64,000 bases of DNA from Hymenobacter radiodurans. Its GTDB lineage: Bacteria; Bacteroidota; Bacteroidia; Cytophagales; Hymenobacteraceae. The notes beneath the pieces were generated by a model. It saw only the letters and a program-made list of their open reading frames with translations. It was not told where the DNA came from and did not search any database. A program made the translations under genes and the position numbers. This document shows, piece by piece, positions 7,785-17,720 of the stretch; the first letter of the stretch is position 1, and each line of letters opens with the position of its first letter. The stretch is from positions 4,000,001 through 4,064,000 of the forward strand of contig NZ_CP037922.1 of assembly GCF_004355185.1 (NCBI RefSeq), in the 5' to 3' direction.

Positions 7785-9914
7785 ATGATGAAACTAATTC
7801 TTCCTTCACTGGCTGCTTTGCTACTGGGTAGTCAGGCGTACGCGCAAAGCAACATCAAAACGCTGCCCTACCCGCCAACCAAAAAAGTAGACACCGTCAC
7901 TACTTACTTCAGCACCAAAGTAGCCGACCCCTACCGCTGGCTGGAAAACGACCAAGCCACTGATACTAAGGCGTGGGTGACTGAGCAGAATAAGGTAACC
8001 CAGAATTATCTGTCCCAAATTCCCTACCGCGACGCCATTCGCAAGCGCCTCGAAACGCTCTGGAATTATGAGAAATACAGCGCCCCGTACAAGGAAGGCA
8101 AGTACACGTATTTCTCAAAAAACACAGGTTTGCAAAGCCAGTATGTGCTCTACCGCCAGCAAGGGGAGGGCACTCCGGAAGTATTTCTCGATCCGAACAA
8201 GTTTTCTAAGGACGGCACCACTTCGCTGGCGGGCATCAACTTCACCAAAGATGGCAGCCTAGCCGCTTACCAAATCTCGGAAGGCGGCTCCGACTGGCGC
8301 AAAGTAATTGTACTCAAAACGGATAATAAATCCATTGTCGGTGACACGCTGAAAGACGTCAAGTTCTCGGGCCTGGCCTGGAAAGGCAACGACGGTTTTT
8401 ACTACAGCAGCTACGACAAGCCCAAAGCTGGCAGCCAGCTAGCCGGCCTCACGCAGTACCACAAGCTGTTTTACCACAAACTTGGCACTCCGCAGGCATC
8501 TGACAAACTCGTATTTGGTGGCGACAAAACCCCGCGTCGCTACGTGAACGCCAGCCTCACCGAAGATGAGCGTTTTCTGATTATTACGGCAGCTAATACG
8601 ACTACCGGCAACGAGCTCTACGTGCAGGATTTGAGTAAACCAAACAGCACGATTGTGCAGATGGTAAGCGACGAGAAAAACGAGCATAATGTAGTGGATA
8701 ATGTGGGGGGCAAATTATACGTCCATACCAACCTGAATGCGCCCAACTTCCGAGTAGTAACGGTAGACGCGGCTAACCCAACACCCGCGAACTGGAAAGA
8801 CCTGATTCCGGAGAGCAAGAACGTGCTGAGCGTGTCGACGGGCGGAGGAAAAATCTTCGCTAACTACCTGAAAGACGCCACTTCCCTAATTGAGCAGTAT
8901 GATATGAACGGCAAAAAAGAGCGTTCTATCGCTTTGCCTTCCGTGGGTTCAGCGGGCGGTTTTGGCACCAAAAAAGAGGAGAAAGAAACGTATTACACCT
9001 TCACTTCTTACATCTACCCGCCCACCATTTTCAAGTACGATATTGCGTCGGGCAAATCCACCGTTTTCAAGAAATCCGGTGTGCAGTTTGACCCTACCAA
9101 GTACGAGTCGAAGCAGGTGTTTTACACCTCCAAAGACGGCACCAAAGTACCGATGCTCATCACGCACAAAAAGGGCTTGGTGATGAATGGTAAAAACCCC
9201 ACGCTGCTCTATGCTTATGGTGGCTTTGGCGTGAATGTTACGCCCGGTTTTAGCACGTCCAATATCGTGCTGCTGGAGAACGGCGGCATTTATGCCGTGC
9301 CCAACCTGCGCGGCGGTGGCGAGTACGGCGAAACCTGGCACCAAGCGGGCACTAAGCTCAAAAAGCAGAACGTGTTCGACGACTTTATCGCTGCCGCCGA
9401 GTATTTAGTAAAGAACAACTATACCTCTAAAGATTACCTCGCCATTTCGGGAGGCTCCAACGGCGGGCTGCTCGTAGGCGCTGTCATGACGCAGCGCCCC
9501 GACCTGAGTAAAGTTGCGTTCCCGGCCGTGGGGGTAATGGATATGCTGCGCTACAACCAGTTTACGGCTGGCGCTGGCTGGGCCTACGACTACGGCACCG
9601 CTCAAGATTCCAAAGAGATGTTTGAATACCTCTACAAGTACTCGCCCTACCATGCGCTGAAGCCGGCCAACTACCCCGCCACGATGGTAACGACTGCCGA
9701 TCACGACGACCGCGTAGTGCCTGCGCATTCCTTTAAGTTTGGCACCCGCCTCCAGGAAATGCAGAAAGGCTCGGCGCCCGTGCTCATTCGCATCGAAACC
9801 AAAGCCGGCCACGGCGCTGGTCGCTCCACGGCGCAGGTTATTAGTGAGCAGACCGACAAGTGGGCCTTCATGTTTCAGAACATGGGCGTACCGTATTCGG
9901 CCGCTACTAACTAG
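7785..9914 (+). CDS. Secreted prolyl oligopeptidase (S9A)
   Basis: 709 residues with a signal peptide (MMKLILPSLAALLLGSQAYAQ). It has the N-terminal DPYRWLEN motif and seven-bladed propeller, then the alpha/beta-hydrolase domain. Catalytic Ser558 is in SGGSNGGLL, the Asp in DHDDRVVP (about 639-646) and His676 in KAGHGAG. It cleaves short peptides after proline, here in the periplasm. The full length and all catalytic residues are intact. It is a single gene between its own promoter region and a strong terminator. The Met at 7788 is an equally possible start. Confidence 0.93.
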   Translation: MMKLILPSLAALLLGSQAYAQSNIKTLPYPPTKKVDTVTTYFSTKVADPYRWLENDQATDTKAWVTEQNKVTQNYLSQIPYRDAIRKRLETLWNYEKYSAPYKEGKYTYFSKNTGLQSQYVLYRQQGEGTPEVFLDPNKFSKDGTTSLAGINFTKDGSLAAYQISEGGSDWRKVIVLKTDNKSIVGDTLKDVKFSGLAWKGNDGFYYSSYDKPKAGSQLAGLTQYHKLFYHKLGTPQASDKLVFGGDKTPRRYVNASLTEDERFLIITAANTTTGNELYVQDLSKPNSTIVQMVSDEKNEHNVVDNVGGKLYVHTNLNAPNFRVVTVDAANPTPANWKDLIPESKNVLSVSTGGGKIFANYLKDATSLIEQYDMNGKKERSIALPSVGSAGGFGTKKEEKETYYTFTSYIYPPTIFKYDIASGKSTVFKKSGVQFDPTKYESKQVFYTSKDGTKVPMLITHKKGLVMNGKNPTLLYAYGGFGVNVTPGFSTSNIVLLENGGIYAVPNLRGGGEYGETWHQAGTKLKKQNVFDDFIAAAEYLVKNNYTSKDYLAISGGSNGGLLVGAVMTQRPDLSKVAFPAVGVMDMLRYNQFTAGAGWAYDYGTAQDSKEMFEYLYKYSPYHALKPANYPATMVTTADHDDRVVPAHSFKFGTRLQEMQKGSAPVLIRIETKAGHGAGRSTAQVISEQTDKWAFMFQNMGVPYSAATN

Positions 9915-9935
9915 TTAGTGTCACTTAATACACAT

Positions 9936-9974
9936 AAAAAAGCCCCCTAAATTTAGATTTGGGGGCTTTTTTTT
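9936..9974. terminator. Bidirectional terminator
   Basis: AAAAAAGCCCCC and GGGGGCTTTTTTTT arms around an AT-rich loop, between convergent genes (S9A on plus, MDR reductase on minus). Confidence 0.85.
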
Positions 9975-9996
9975 GGCGCTGGCAATTACGTGGTTA

Positions 9997-11016
9997 TCAG
10001 GCTTTCTTTCCCGAATACTCTGCCACTTTCACGACGGCTTTACCGGTGTTTTCACCATGAAATAAGCCCAGAAAAGCGGCTGGCAATTGGTCGAAGCCAT
10101 CGGTAATAGTTTCCTGATATTGTAAGTGGCCCTGCTGATACCATTCGGAGAGTTGCTGCATTGCTTCTGGCCACCGCGGCAAATAGTCGCTGACGATAAA
10201 GCCTTGCAGGCGCGAGCTAGTTACGAGCAGCTTCCCCTCGGGGCGCGGCCCTACGGGCGCTTCCGTGGCATTGTAGCTCGAAATCTGACCGCAGAGGGCA
10301 ATGCGCGCATGCTTGTTGAGCAGATTATACACCGCATCGCTGATAGTACCACCCACGTTGTCGAAGTAGCAGTCGACACCGTGGGGAGCGGCTGCGGCCA
10401 TGGCTTGGGCTATGTCGGAAGTGGTTTTGTAGTTGATAACTTCGTCAAAGCCCAGCTCCTTCAAATACGCTATTTTCTGGTCGGAGCCAGCAATGCCAAT
10501 CACGCGGCAATCTTTGATTTTGGCTAGTTGCCCCACCACAAGCCCCACGGCACCAGCCGCACCCGACACCACCACGGTTTCGCCCGCTTTGGGCTGACAG
10601 ATATCCAGCAACCCGAAATAAGCCGTGATGCCCGGCATCCCGAGCAAGCCCAGATAATAACCCAGCGGCGCCTGATCAGTAGGAATTGGTTGCAACCCGC
10701 GCCCATCCGACAGGCTGTACTCCTGCCAAGGCAGTGAGCCCACCACCACGCTCCCTACCGGCAGCTTCGGATGTTGGCTTTCCACTACTTCGGCCACCAC
10801 AGCACCTTCCATGGGCTGGCCGACCTCAAATGGCGGCACATATGATTTGCCCTCGTTCATACGGCCGCGCATATAGGGGTCAACGGAAACGTAAAGGGCC
10901 TTCAGCAACACCTGGCCCTGCTGGGGCGAGGGTACATCAATGGTTTTGAAGGTAAACTGGGCGGCCGTTGGCTCCCCTTTAGGGCGGCTGGCGAAGAGAA
11001 TAGTTTGGCTTTGCAT
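9997..11016 (-). CDS. NADP-dependent MDR-family oxidoreductase (CurA / prostaglandin reductase-like)
   Basis: 339 residues from MQSQTILFASRPKGEP. Zinc-independent medium-chain reductase of the leukotriene B4 dehydrogenase / CurA group: VSVDPYMRGRMNE, the nucleotide-binding SGAAGAVGLVVGQLAK, then GSDQKIAYLKELGFDEVINYK and DCYFDNVGG. It reduces the C=C bond of alpha,beta-unsaturated carbonyl compounds using NADPH. The ATG at 11016 is chosen because it matches the usual N-terminus; the longer upstream extension is not family-like. Confidence 0.88.
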   Translation of the reverse strand: MQSQTILFASRPKGEPTAAQFTFKTIDVPSPQQGQVLLKALYVSVDPYMRGRMNEGKSYVPPFEVGQPMEGAVVAEVVESQHPKLPVGSVVVGSLPWQEYSLSDGRGLQPIPTDQAPLGYYLGLLGMPGITAYFGLLDICQPKAGETVVVSGAAGAVGLVVGQLAKIKDCRVIGIAGSDQKIAYLKELGFDEVINYKTTSDIAQAMAAAAPHGVDCYFDNVGGTISDAVYNLLNKHARIALCGQISSYNATEAPVGPRPEGKLLVTSSRLQGFIVSDYLPRWPEAMQQLSEWYQQGHLQYQETITDGFDQLPAAFLGLFHGENTGKAVVKVAEYSGKKA

Positions 11017-11163
11017 GGCAGATTGGAAAGAAAATGAAAGCAAAAAAAGCCCCCAATAGCATATAGTACGATGCAAAAGCCCCCACAGATAAAAACTCAA
11101 GCTAAATAGCTTTGCGCCGTTGTGATTGGCAGTAGATGTGAAACAGCCCTCTTTTATCTGGCT

Positions 11164-11201
11164 AAAAAAGCCCCCCAGTATAAGTGCTGGGGGCTTTTTT
11201 G
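11164..11201 (-). terminator. Terminator after exbD-like gene
   Basis: AAAAAAGCCCCCCAG / CTGGGGGCTTTTTT arms just past the stop of the minus-strand ExbD gene. One arm carries the GGGGGGC heptamer. Confidence 0.75.
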
Positions 11202-11218
11202 TCAGGTGAAGCACAATT

Positions 11219-11743
11219 TCATATTGCTTTTAGCTTTAGCAGATCTATATCAGTTGGGTACATATCAACCAAAGCGTACCGCTTATGATTAGTAATTTCC
11301 ATTTCATCCAGCACGTCTACCATATCCTTATACTTGGCATCTGAAGTGGTTTTGATAAGGACTATAGTTCGGGGGTTGTCCCGTTGTAGTCGCAGCAATA
11401 CCTGCCGCAGCCCTGCCGGTCCCAAATTGGTTGTGTGTACTTCGGGTAAATAATCGTCAGCATTCAGGCCAAAATAATAATATACTTGATGGTTTTTCCC
11501 TAATAGTAGAGTCATTACGCTTCCTCCGCAACTAAAACCATCAGGTGGATCATGTGGCATGGGTCGCGCAGGCATTGCCAGTTCTACTACAGCAGGCTTA
11601 GCAAAATCCGCCGCCATAATAAAAAACGTCACCAGCATAAATCCCAACCCAACCATAGGCGTCATGTCGAGAACGAGCTTGCTAGAGAAGCGGCGGCCGT
11701 GCTTGCGGCGCTTCAGGGAGTCGTTGCTATTTGTATCAGCCAT
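11219..11743 (-). CDS. Orphan ExbD/TolR-like protein lacking the usual membrane Asp
   Basis: 174 residues from MADTNSND. A basic N-terminus, then SSKLVLDMTPMVGLGFMLVT with one transmembrane helix at about 29-47, and a periplasmic domain (TIVLIKTTSDAKYKDMVDVLDEM) typical of ExbD. Family members usually read MTPMVDxxFxLL; the Asp after MV, used for proton flow in ExbB-ExbD motors, is Gly32 here. No ExbB or TonB gene adjoins it. It may have lost the motor role or serve a different complex. Confidence 0.78.
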   Translation of the reverse strand: MADTNSNDSLKRRKHGRRFSSKLVLDMTPMVGLGFMLVTFFIMAADFAKPAVVELAMPARPMPHDPPDGFSCGGSVMTLLLGKNHQVYYYFGLNADDYLPEVHTTNLGPAGLRQVLLRLQRDNPRTIVLIKTTSDAKYKDMVDVLDEMEITNHKRYALVDMYPTDIDLLKLKAI

Positions 11744-11856
11744 AGAACAGCAGGATATAGTGAAATTATAATAGAGCAACGGCACTGCCAGCCTGCTTAT
11801 TGCGTGTAGCTATGGTAGGCTAATAAGTGGTACAACTGACTCAGAATCTACTTTAT

Positions 11857-13590
11857 CTACTGCGCTATCGATGCTACCAGCTTTGTATCGGCCCAATGCC
11901 AGGCTTCATCCAGCTGCTGCTTTGTTTGCTGCGCTTTGGCCTTGTTGTTCGCACCCAGGTAAGCCTGATATAGCCCCGACAAAGCCCAGCCATTGTGCGG
12001 TAGCCGCTCTAAGTCCTGCTGATAGACCGCAATGGCCTCATCGTACTGCTTGTCAGCGAGCAGTACGGCGCCCAGCTGGTGCCGAACCGAGAAAAACCAA
12101 TCGGGGGGCTCGTTGTATTTGAGCGCGTCTTCCAGCACCACGGCCTGACGGAGTACGGCAATACTTTGCGCGTGCTTGCCTTCCCCGTGCAAAATGGCGC
12201 CATCCAGCTCCCGTTGGGCAATGTCGGTGATGGCGCGCATGGAGTTGATGCCGAACAAAATACCCTTCAGAGTAGAATCCCGGCCTAGCACCCGCAGCTG
12301 TTCTAGCTCGCGGCGCGCATTCACGGTGTTCTTTTTGGCTACCCACGCCATGCCCCGGGCATAGTGCCGAATGGCTTGCGGGTACACCAGCGTGGTATCG
12401 AAGTTTTTCATGGCCAGCACCTCATCCCAGCGCCCAAACTTCACGGCCACATTGTACGGGATAGTATAGAAGTGTTGCAGCGAGGGACCCATCACTGGGT
12501 TTTTCATCAGAGGCTTACTTACATAGGCGGCTAGCTTGGCGGCTCCGCGCAGGGCCACTTTGCTGTTGCCTTCTAGCGTAGCGGTGGCCGTCAGGAAGTG
12601 ATAGTTGTGCGGATGATATCCCAGTGGGTAAGCGCCTTGGGCATGGCAGGCAGCCGTATAGCTGCTATCCGCTTGCAATGCCTCCAGGTTAGCCAGCGTG
12701 CCTTGGTGGTAGGCGCCGGTTCGGATGTAGGTGTGCGAGGGCATATGCAGCAAATGCCCCGCGCCAGGTACCAAATGAGTCAGCAAATCGGCGCTTTTAT
12801 TGGCCGCATCCGGATGGGTAGATGCCTCCGTAGCGTGAATGTAGAAATGGTTGGCGCCGGCATGGTTTGGATGCCCCTTGAGCACCTGCTTCAGAGTGCC
12901 CACAATTTTGGCCGTCCAAGGCTGGGGCTGACCGTTTTTCTGCCAGAGGTCCCACGGGTGCAGGTCCATCACGGCCTCGGCATACATCGCCCCAATATCC
13001 GGGTCATCGGGGTACTGCTGATACACCTTTTTGAGAGCCGCGGCGTAGGCCTGATCGTAGCCCGACCGATCAGCGACCGGGCCGGGCGGATAGCGCTTTG
13101 CCAGTGCCCTAATCAGCGCTTGCTCTTTCGGGCTGGCCGTTGCCGCCAGCCGTTGCGCCTTCTGCACCGCCTCATAGGCCCGCTTGAAATTATCGGGCTC
13201 CATGCCCGCGTTGTAATTCGGCCCCAGCACGTAGCTATAGCCCCAGTAGCCCATCGCACAAGTAGAATCCTGACGGGTGACTTCGTAAAATGAGCGGGCT
13301 GCCTCGGCGTGGTTGAAGCCGTAGGCGAGCATCAGGCCCTGATTGAAGTACTGAATGGCTTCCGGGTTTTTAGAGCTGATGGGAAACGTAATTCCCTCTA
13401 AACCTGGCAGGTGGGGGGCTTTTTTGCCCGATGCATACCAAGCCGTATCCACGACAACGGGCGGTGCGCACATCGTGACCGTAACGGGCTGCGAGGCTGG
13501 CGAAACCCGGCGCGCAGTCTGCTCTTTGGGAGTGCAGCCGGCTCCTATTCCCAACGCCACCAGCCCAACCCAAACGCTATATCTCAGCAT
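11857..13590 (-). CDS. TPR-repeat lipoprotein
   Basis: 577 residues with signal peptide and lipobox LGIGAGC, so anchored as a lipoprotein. Tetratricopeptide-like helical pairs run along it: IQYFNQGLMLAYGFNHAEAARSF at the N-terminal side, and KQYDEAIAVYQQDLERLP and NGWALSGLYQAYLGAN near the end. Several His/Trp-rich stretches (HFYIHATEAS, LLHMPSHTYIRTG) are conserved in this family. It is probably a scaffold or binding protein in the envelope; the partner is unknown. It stands alone. Confidence 0.78.
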   Translation of the reverse strand: MLRYSVWVGLVALGIGAGCTPKEQTARRVSPASQPVTVTMCAPPVVVDTAWYASGKKAPHLPGLEGITFPISSKNPEAIQYFNQGLMLAYGFNHAEAARSFYEVTRQDSTCAMGYWGYSYVLGPNYNAGMEPDNFKRAYEAVQKAQRLAATASPKEQALIRALAKRYPPGPVADRSGYDQAYAAALKKVYQQYPDDPDIGAMYAEAVMDLHPWDLWQKNGQPQPWTAKIVGTLKQVLKGHPNHAGANHFYIHATEASTHPDAANKSADLLTHLVPGAGHLLHMPSHTYIRTGAYHQGTLANLEALQADSSYTAACHAQGAYPLGYHPHNYHFLTATATLEGNSKVALRGAAKLAAYVSKPLMKNPVMGPSLQHFYTIPYNVAVKFGRWDEVLAMKNFDTTLVYPQAIRHYARGMAWVAKKNTVNARRELEQLRVLGRDSTLKGILFGINSMRAITDIAQRELDGAILHGEGKHAQSIAVLRQAVVLEDALKYNEPPDWFFSVRHQLGAVLLADKQYDEAIAVYQQDLERLPHNGWALSGLYQAYLGANNKAKAQQTKQQLDEAWHWADTKLVASIAQ

Positions 13591-13968
13591 ACAATTACTT
13601 GTTGAAAATGAGACATGCCCGGAGGCTACACAGCTATTTGCGCCGCGGGGGCTTTTTCAAAATCCATCGAGGGCGCGTTCCCGAAGTCAGCGGATCAATC
13701 CATTTGTGATCAGCAGCGAATACCTGTTATTAAGGTACAAAACGTCGTAATTATCTGCAATAGAGCTCACTAAAAGGCAGTTGCGGCCTCTCCGGCAACT
13801 GGCAGGCAGGTGGTTACGTGCCTACTGTGGCGCTTGCAACTGCCCTAATTCTTCTCTAGCTTACTACTACGCCCACACGTTTTGCCCCCAGCCGCCGCGC
13901 CTTTGGTAAGCCTGGTCAGCGACCGCCGACTCGTAGCGGGCCTTCCTCTTCCCGCTTTTCTCCTGGCT
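13591..13968. other. Intergenic region between divergent genes
   Basis: About 380 bp between the TPR lipoprotein gene (minus) and the DUF3891 gene (plus). It must hold both promoters, but I could not place a convincing box. Reading frames here lack start context and family features. Confidence 0.4.
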
Positions 13969-14739
13969 ATGATTGTTCGAGAAACGCCCCACAGCTTTAC
14001 CTGCATTGCCCAGCACGAGCACGCGCATGTTTCCGGGGCGATGGCCGATCATTGGCGGGATGTGTATTTTGGCGATGCGGCGCGGCGGGCTGATGTGGTG
14101 CTGGCCGTGTATGAGCACGACCGAGGCTGGATTCCGCTGGATGCCGAACCGCTTTGGAACGAGCAGACGCAGGCGCCCCACTCCTTCCTCGACTTCCCGC
14201 CAGTGCCCCGCCTTCAGCACTACGAGCAGGGCATCACGGAGCTGGAAAACCGTGCGCCTTACGCGGGCCTGCTATCCAGCCTGCACTACACTGGCTTTCC
14301 TGAAATGGCCAAACTAGCCGCGGGTCGGCAGTTTCTGCAACGAGAGGAAAGCCGCCAGCAACGGCTCAGGCAGCAGTTGGGTCTCACAGCATCAGCACAG
14401 CCCACACTCGATTTTCATGTGCAGCTGCTTAAGTTTCTCGACCGCTTGTCGCTGTACCTATGCCTGAACGAGCCGGGTGCCACTAAAGAACAGGAACACT
14501 CATGGTACAAAGCCGGCATCCCCTTCTCCGATTATTTCGACTTCACTGGCCATCAGCTTATCCAAACCAAATGGACTTCTAAAAATGAGGTGCAGGTCGT
14601 GCCGTTTCCCTTTGATGAAGCCTTCTGCGTGACGCTGCCTTACAAAGAGCTGCGCAAAACCGAGTTGGCAACCGATGGCTTACTGGCCTGTTATCAGCGT
14701 GCTCTGGTTCAGAAATCCCAGGTTTGGATTACTGAATAA
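13969..14739 (+). CDS. DUF3891 family protein
   Basis: 256-residue cytoplasmic protein starting MIVRETPHSFTCIAQHEHAH. His- and Asp-rich segments fit the family: QHEHAHVSG, VYEHDRGW, FLDFPPVP, and HYTGFPEM. The spaced His/Asp residues suggest a metal-dependent hydrolase of HD-like type, but the activity is not established. I chose the ATG at 13969, which gives the usual N-terminus. Confidence 0.78.
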   Translation: MIVRETPHSFTCIAQHEHAHVSGAMADHWRDVYFGDAARRADVVLAVYEHDRGWIPLDAEPLWNEQTQAPHSFLDFPPVPRLQHYEQGITELENRAPYAGLLSSLHYTGFPEMAKLAAGRQFLQREESRQQRLRQQLGLTASAQPTLDFHVQLLKFLDRLSLYLCLNEPGATKEQEHSWYKAGIPFSDYFDFTGHQLIQTKWTSKNEVQVVPFPFDEAFCVTLPYKELRKTELATDGLLACYQRALVQKSQVWITE

Positions 14740-15002
14740 ATATTTCCCGGACGCAGCGTGCTCGGGGGGCTTTTTTTGCTATTACGGTTGCCGGAATAGG
14801 ATGACTCTATTTGCGAAAACACAATTCCCTGCTTACAATCCTAAGCTGAGTTTGATGAAGCAGAAAGAAGTGGCCTAAAGACCAAAATTCTACTCCCAAA
14901 TACGGACACATTTACGCCGCAGTAAGCCACCTTTCTGAAATTACTTTGTCTGTTTATCAGTAACTTAAGGCTAAATCATTCATCCTAAACCCTCTTTCAA
15001 TC

Positions 15003-15794
15003 ATGAACGACCAAACCGCTTTAATTACCGGTGCCTCCAGCGGCATTGGTTTCGAGCTGGCCCGGTGCTTCGCACGCGACGATTACCGCGTCGTGCTAGT
15101 TGCCCGCCACCTCGACGAGCTAAAGGAGGCGGCCCGCCTGCTTCATCAAGAATTTGGAGGTGTTGATATTGTGCTCCTGCCCTTTGACCTGAGCCGACCT
15201 GAAACGCCTGAGCAGATTTATGAAGAAACGAACAAGCGTGGGCTGCAAATTGACGCCCTGGTGAACGATGCTGGCTTCGGCGAAACCGGCTACTTCACCG
15301 ACACCGATATCGGCACTGAGCTGAACATGATTCAGGTAAATACGGCCTCGCTCGTGCACCTGACCAAGCTGTATCTGCGTGATATGGTGGAGCGCAATTA
15401 CGGCCGCATTTTGCAGTTGGGCTCTATTGCTTCGTTCTCGCCCAGCCCTTGTCAAGCCGTGTACGCCGCCACAAAGGCCTTCGTACTCAGCTTCACCGAG
15501 GCCATACAGCACGAGCTGAAGCAGCAGAAATCAGCCGTCACAATGACGATTCTGTGCCCACCGCCCACCGATACCAACTTCTTCCACGTGGCCCACGCCG
15601 AGCATACCCGCGCCGCCAGCCACGCTGTTTCGGCCCGCGAGGTGGCCGAGGGCGGCTACGACGACATGATGGAAGGCGAAGCTCGCTCGCTGCCCACTGT
15701 CAGCGCCAAATTCAACTTTTTCTCCAGCCTAGTTCTCCCCGACTCTATGCTGGCCACCCTGATGAACACGCAGCTACAAAGTGCCAGACGCTAA
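15003..15794 (+). CDS. SDR family oxidoreductase
   Basis: 263-residue Rossmann-fold dehydrogenase. The cofactor motif TGASSGIG is at 9-16, NDAG replaces the usual NNAG, and the catalytic set is Ser141, Tyr154 and Lys158 in VYAATK. It belongs to the classical SDR group often annotated as DltE/YqjQ-like; the substrate cannot be told. It lies alone, followed by a likely terminator. Confidence 0.88.
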   Translation: MNDQTALITGASSGIGFELARCFARDDYRVVLVARHLDELKEAARLLHQEFGGVDIVLLPFDLSRPETPEQIYEETNKRGLQIDALVNDAGFGETGYFTDTDIGTELNMIQVNTASLVHLTKLYLRDMVERNYGRILQLGSIASFSPSPCQAVYAATKAFVLSFTEAIQHELKQQKSAVTMTILCPPPTDTNFFHVAHAEHTRAASHAVSAREVAEGGYDDMMEGEARSLPTVSAKFNFFSSLVLPDSMLATLMNTQLQSARR

Positions 15795-15810
15795 TCCGAC
15801 CCTCCGCTGA

Positions 15811-15847
15811 GAACGCCTCCCAACCAATTCGGCCGGGGGGCGTTTTT
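15811..15847 (+). terminator. Likely terminator after SDR gene
   Basis: AACGCCTCCC pairs imperfectly with GGGGGGCGTT, then TTTTATTT follows. It contains one GGGGGGC heptamer. Confidence 0.5.
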
Positions 15848-15912
15848 ATTTATATTCAAGGCTCCTACGAGCCTACCACCTTATCACATCTATTAGCCAC
15901 TATTTGAGAAAA

Positions 15913-16506
15913 ATGGATACGGATACCCCACGCGTTTTTTCCGCCGATACTGAGGAGGCTTTATGGCAGCAGGTGACTGCCGATATGCAGCAGCAAAACG
16001 ATTTATTTGACTACGATGCTGAGCTGGTGCAGGCGGGCTACCACATGCGCATGGCCATCGAGATTGACTTGGGGGGCGGTTTTGAGGGCGGCTTCGAAAC
16101 CACGGCTTTTACCGCTTTAGTCCCCAACCAAACACCTCTGCGCTTTTCTATGCACGAGCAGGACTGGGTGCATGAAATTGGCAAGCTGCTCGGCCTCACC
16201 GACATAGAGCTGGGCGACCCGGAACTAGACGCCACTTTTATCATCACCACCAACAGCGCCGAGATACTCCGCGACCTGCTGCTTTCCGACCCTGAGCTGC
16301 GCCAAACACTGCTGCGCCACTCCACGGCGCGCCTGGCTCTGGCTCCAACCTCCGAAAGCCCCGCCGCCGAAGTCTACCTAATGTTCACCAAAGACGCCGG
16401 TATCATAGACCCGGCCGAGCTACGCGAAGTGTATCACCTCATGATCACGCTGTTGCAGAAAATCATGTCTTTACCCATTCCCGCTCTCGACGCACCAGTG
16501 TCGTAA
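15913..16506 (+). CDS. Hypothetical cytoplasmic protein
   Basis: 197 residues from MDTDTPRVFSADTEEALWQQ. No signal peptide or membrane segment. The middle contains IEIDLGGGFEGGFETTAFTA and a later acidic helix region; the C-terminus has YHLMITLLQKIM. I do not recognise the family. Length, codon use and the clean frame support a real gene. It sits between the SDR and a putative peptidase on the same strand but with long gaps to both. Confidence 0.65.
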   Translation: MDTDTPRVFSADTEEALWQQVTADMQQQNDLFDYDAELVQAGYHMRMAIEIDLGGGFEGGFETTAFTALVPNQTPLRFSMHEQDWVHEIGKLLGLTDIELGDPELDATFIITTNSAEILRDLLLSDPELRQTLLRHSTARLALAPTSESPAAEVYLMFTKDAGIIDPAELREVYHLMITLLQKIMSLPIPALDAPVS

Positions 16507-16664
16507 GCGCCGACTGTATTTCTAGCTTTTTTCTTCCTGTCGTCAAGAAGCTGGCTGGCTATGCTCTATCCTTATTTACTGTGGATTGAGCAAGTGTATA
16601 AAGCACTCACATTTATTGGCAAAAGTGGGGTGAAAGGATAATTTAGCAGTATACCCTCTCCGCT

Positions 16665-17720
16665 ATGCTCTCTTTTCTTCCCACTTCTGTTGTTAACACC
16701 GTCGCTGCTGGTTTCAGCGTTTTGTTTGGGCTACATTCCTCAGTAGTCACACTGCCGCACGTTAGCCCCAGCGCTTCACTCAGCACATCTTCGCCCACAA
16801 CTACTGCCCTGGCCACGCTGGCACCTGCGCCAACCTATACGGTCATCGACCTGATGCCGGACTTCTGGAAATTCTGGCAACAAGCCAAAGACAAAGACGA
16901 GCAAACCCAGGTGCAGCTATTCCGGCAGCTGGTCTCAAATCCTCATGCCGAGGTGTACAACAACAAGGTGTTGGGGGGCAGCTCCGACAAAACGTTTGAC
17001 GATGATTTGCCGCAGCGCTACCCGAAAATAATGGCCCTAGTGCAGCCCAAAATGGCCATTGTGGAGCGCCTATCGAAGCAAATCGACAAAGACCTGCCGC
17101 GCTACGAGAGTCGCTTCCGCAAGACGTTTCCCGATCTAAACTATAGCGGCCGCATCTACTTCATGTTCTCGCTGGGGGCTTTTGATGGCGGCACGCGCAC
17201 TATCGAAGGCAAGCAGGCGCTATTATTTGGCCTCGATATGATGGCCTACGTGTACGGTGACGAAGCCGATCCGGAGCCCTTCTTTGACCACGAGCTATTC
17301 CACGTGTATCACTCGCAGTTTATGGAAGAAGATGACCAGCTCATCGCGGCTTTGTGGCGGGAGGGGTTGGCTACTTACGTGGCCCATGCCCTAAACCCCA
17401 AGGCGGCGGGCGTCGGGTTGTTTGGGTTGCCGCGCAATACGCCCGAGCGCACCCAAGCTGATTTGCCCCGCTACGCCCGCGAATTGCACGCGGTTTTAAG
17501 CTCTACCTCCAGCGATGATTACGCCCGTTACTTTTTGGGTGGCCGCGACGAGCAAGCGCCTACTCCTGCTCGCTCCGGCTACTACCTCGGTTACCTCGTA
17601 GCCGAAAAGCTGGCCAAGAAGCATTCCTTGCCGGAGTTGGCCCATGCTACCTTAAGCAAGCTCCGTCCCGAAATAGAGCAGGCTCTAACTGAATTGGAAG
17701 CCCAGCCAGTGACAAAATAA
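16665..17720 (+). CDS. Putative secreted HExxH zinc peptidase
   Basis: 351 residues with an N-terminal hydrophobic signal-like stretch and a Ser/Thr/Pro-rich linker. The key site is DHELFHVYH: His209, Glu210 and His213 form HExxH. Glu233 in WREGLATYV lies 20 residues later, the gluzincin arrangement in which this Glu is the third zinc ligand. The family is not identified with confidence; it resembles uncharacterised DUF2268-type predicted Zn peptidases. It probably acts outside the cytoplasm. Confidence 0.65.
   Translation: MLSFLPTSVVNTVAAGFSVLFGLHSSVVTLPHVSPSASLSTSSPTTTALATLAPAPTYTVIDLMPDFWKFWQQAKDKDEQTQVQLFRQLVSNPHAEVYNNKVLGGSSDKTFDDDLPQRYPKIMALVQPKMAIVERLSKQIDKDLPRYESRFRKTFPDLNYSGRIYFMFSLGAFDGGTRTIEGKQALLFGLDMMAYVYGDEADPEPFFDHELFHVYHSQFMEEDDQLIAALWREGLATYVAHALNPKAAGVGLFGLPRNTPERTQADLPRYARELHAVLSSTSSDDYARYFLGGRDEQAPTPARSGYYLGYLVAEKLAKKHSLPELAHATLSKLRPEIEQALTELEAQPVTK

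Noticed and set aside
12598..13293. Plus-strand frame opposite the TPR lipoprotein gene
   Set aside because: The minus-strand protein has signal peptide, lipobox and repeats; the plus frame has none.
13355..13750. Plus-strand frame across the end of the TPR gene and the spacer
   Set aside because: Mostly antisense to the lipoprotein signal region; no plausible product.
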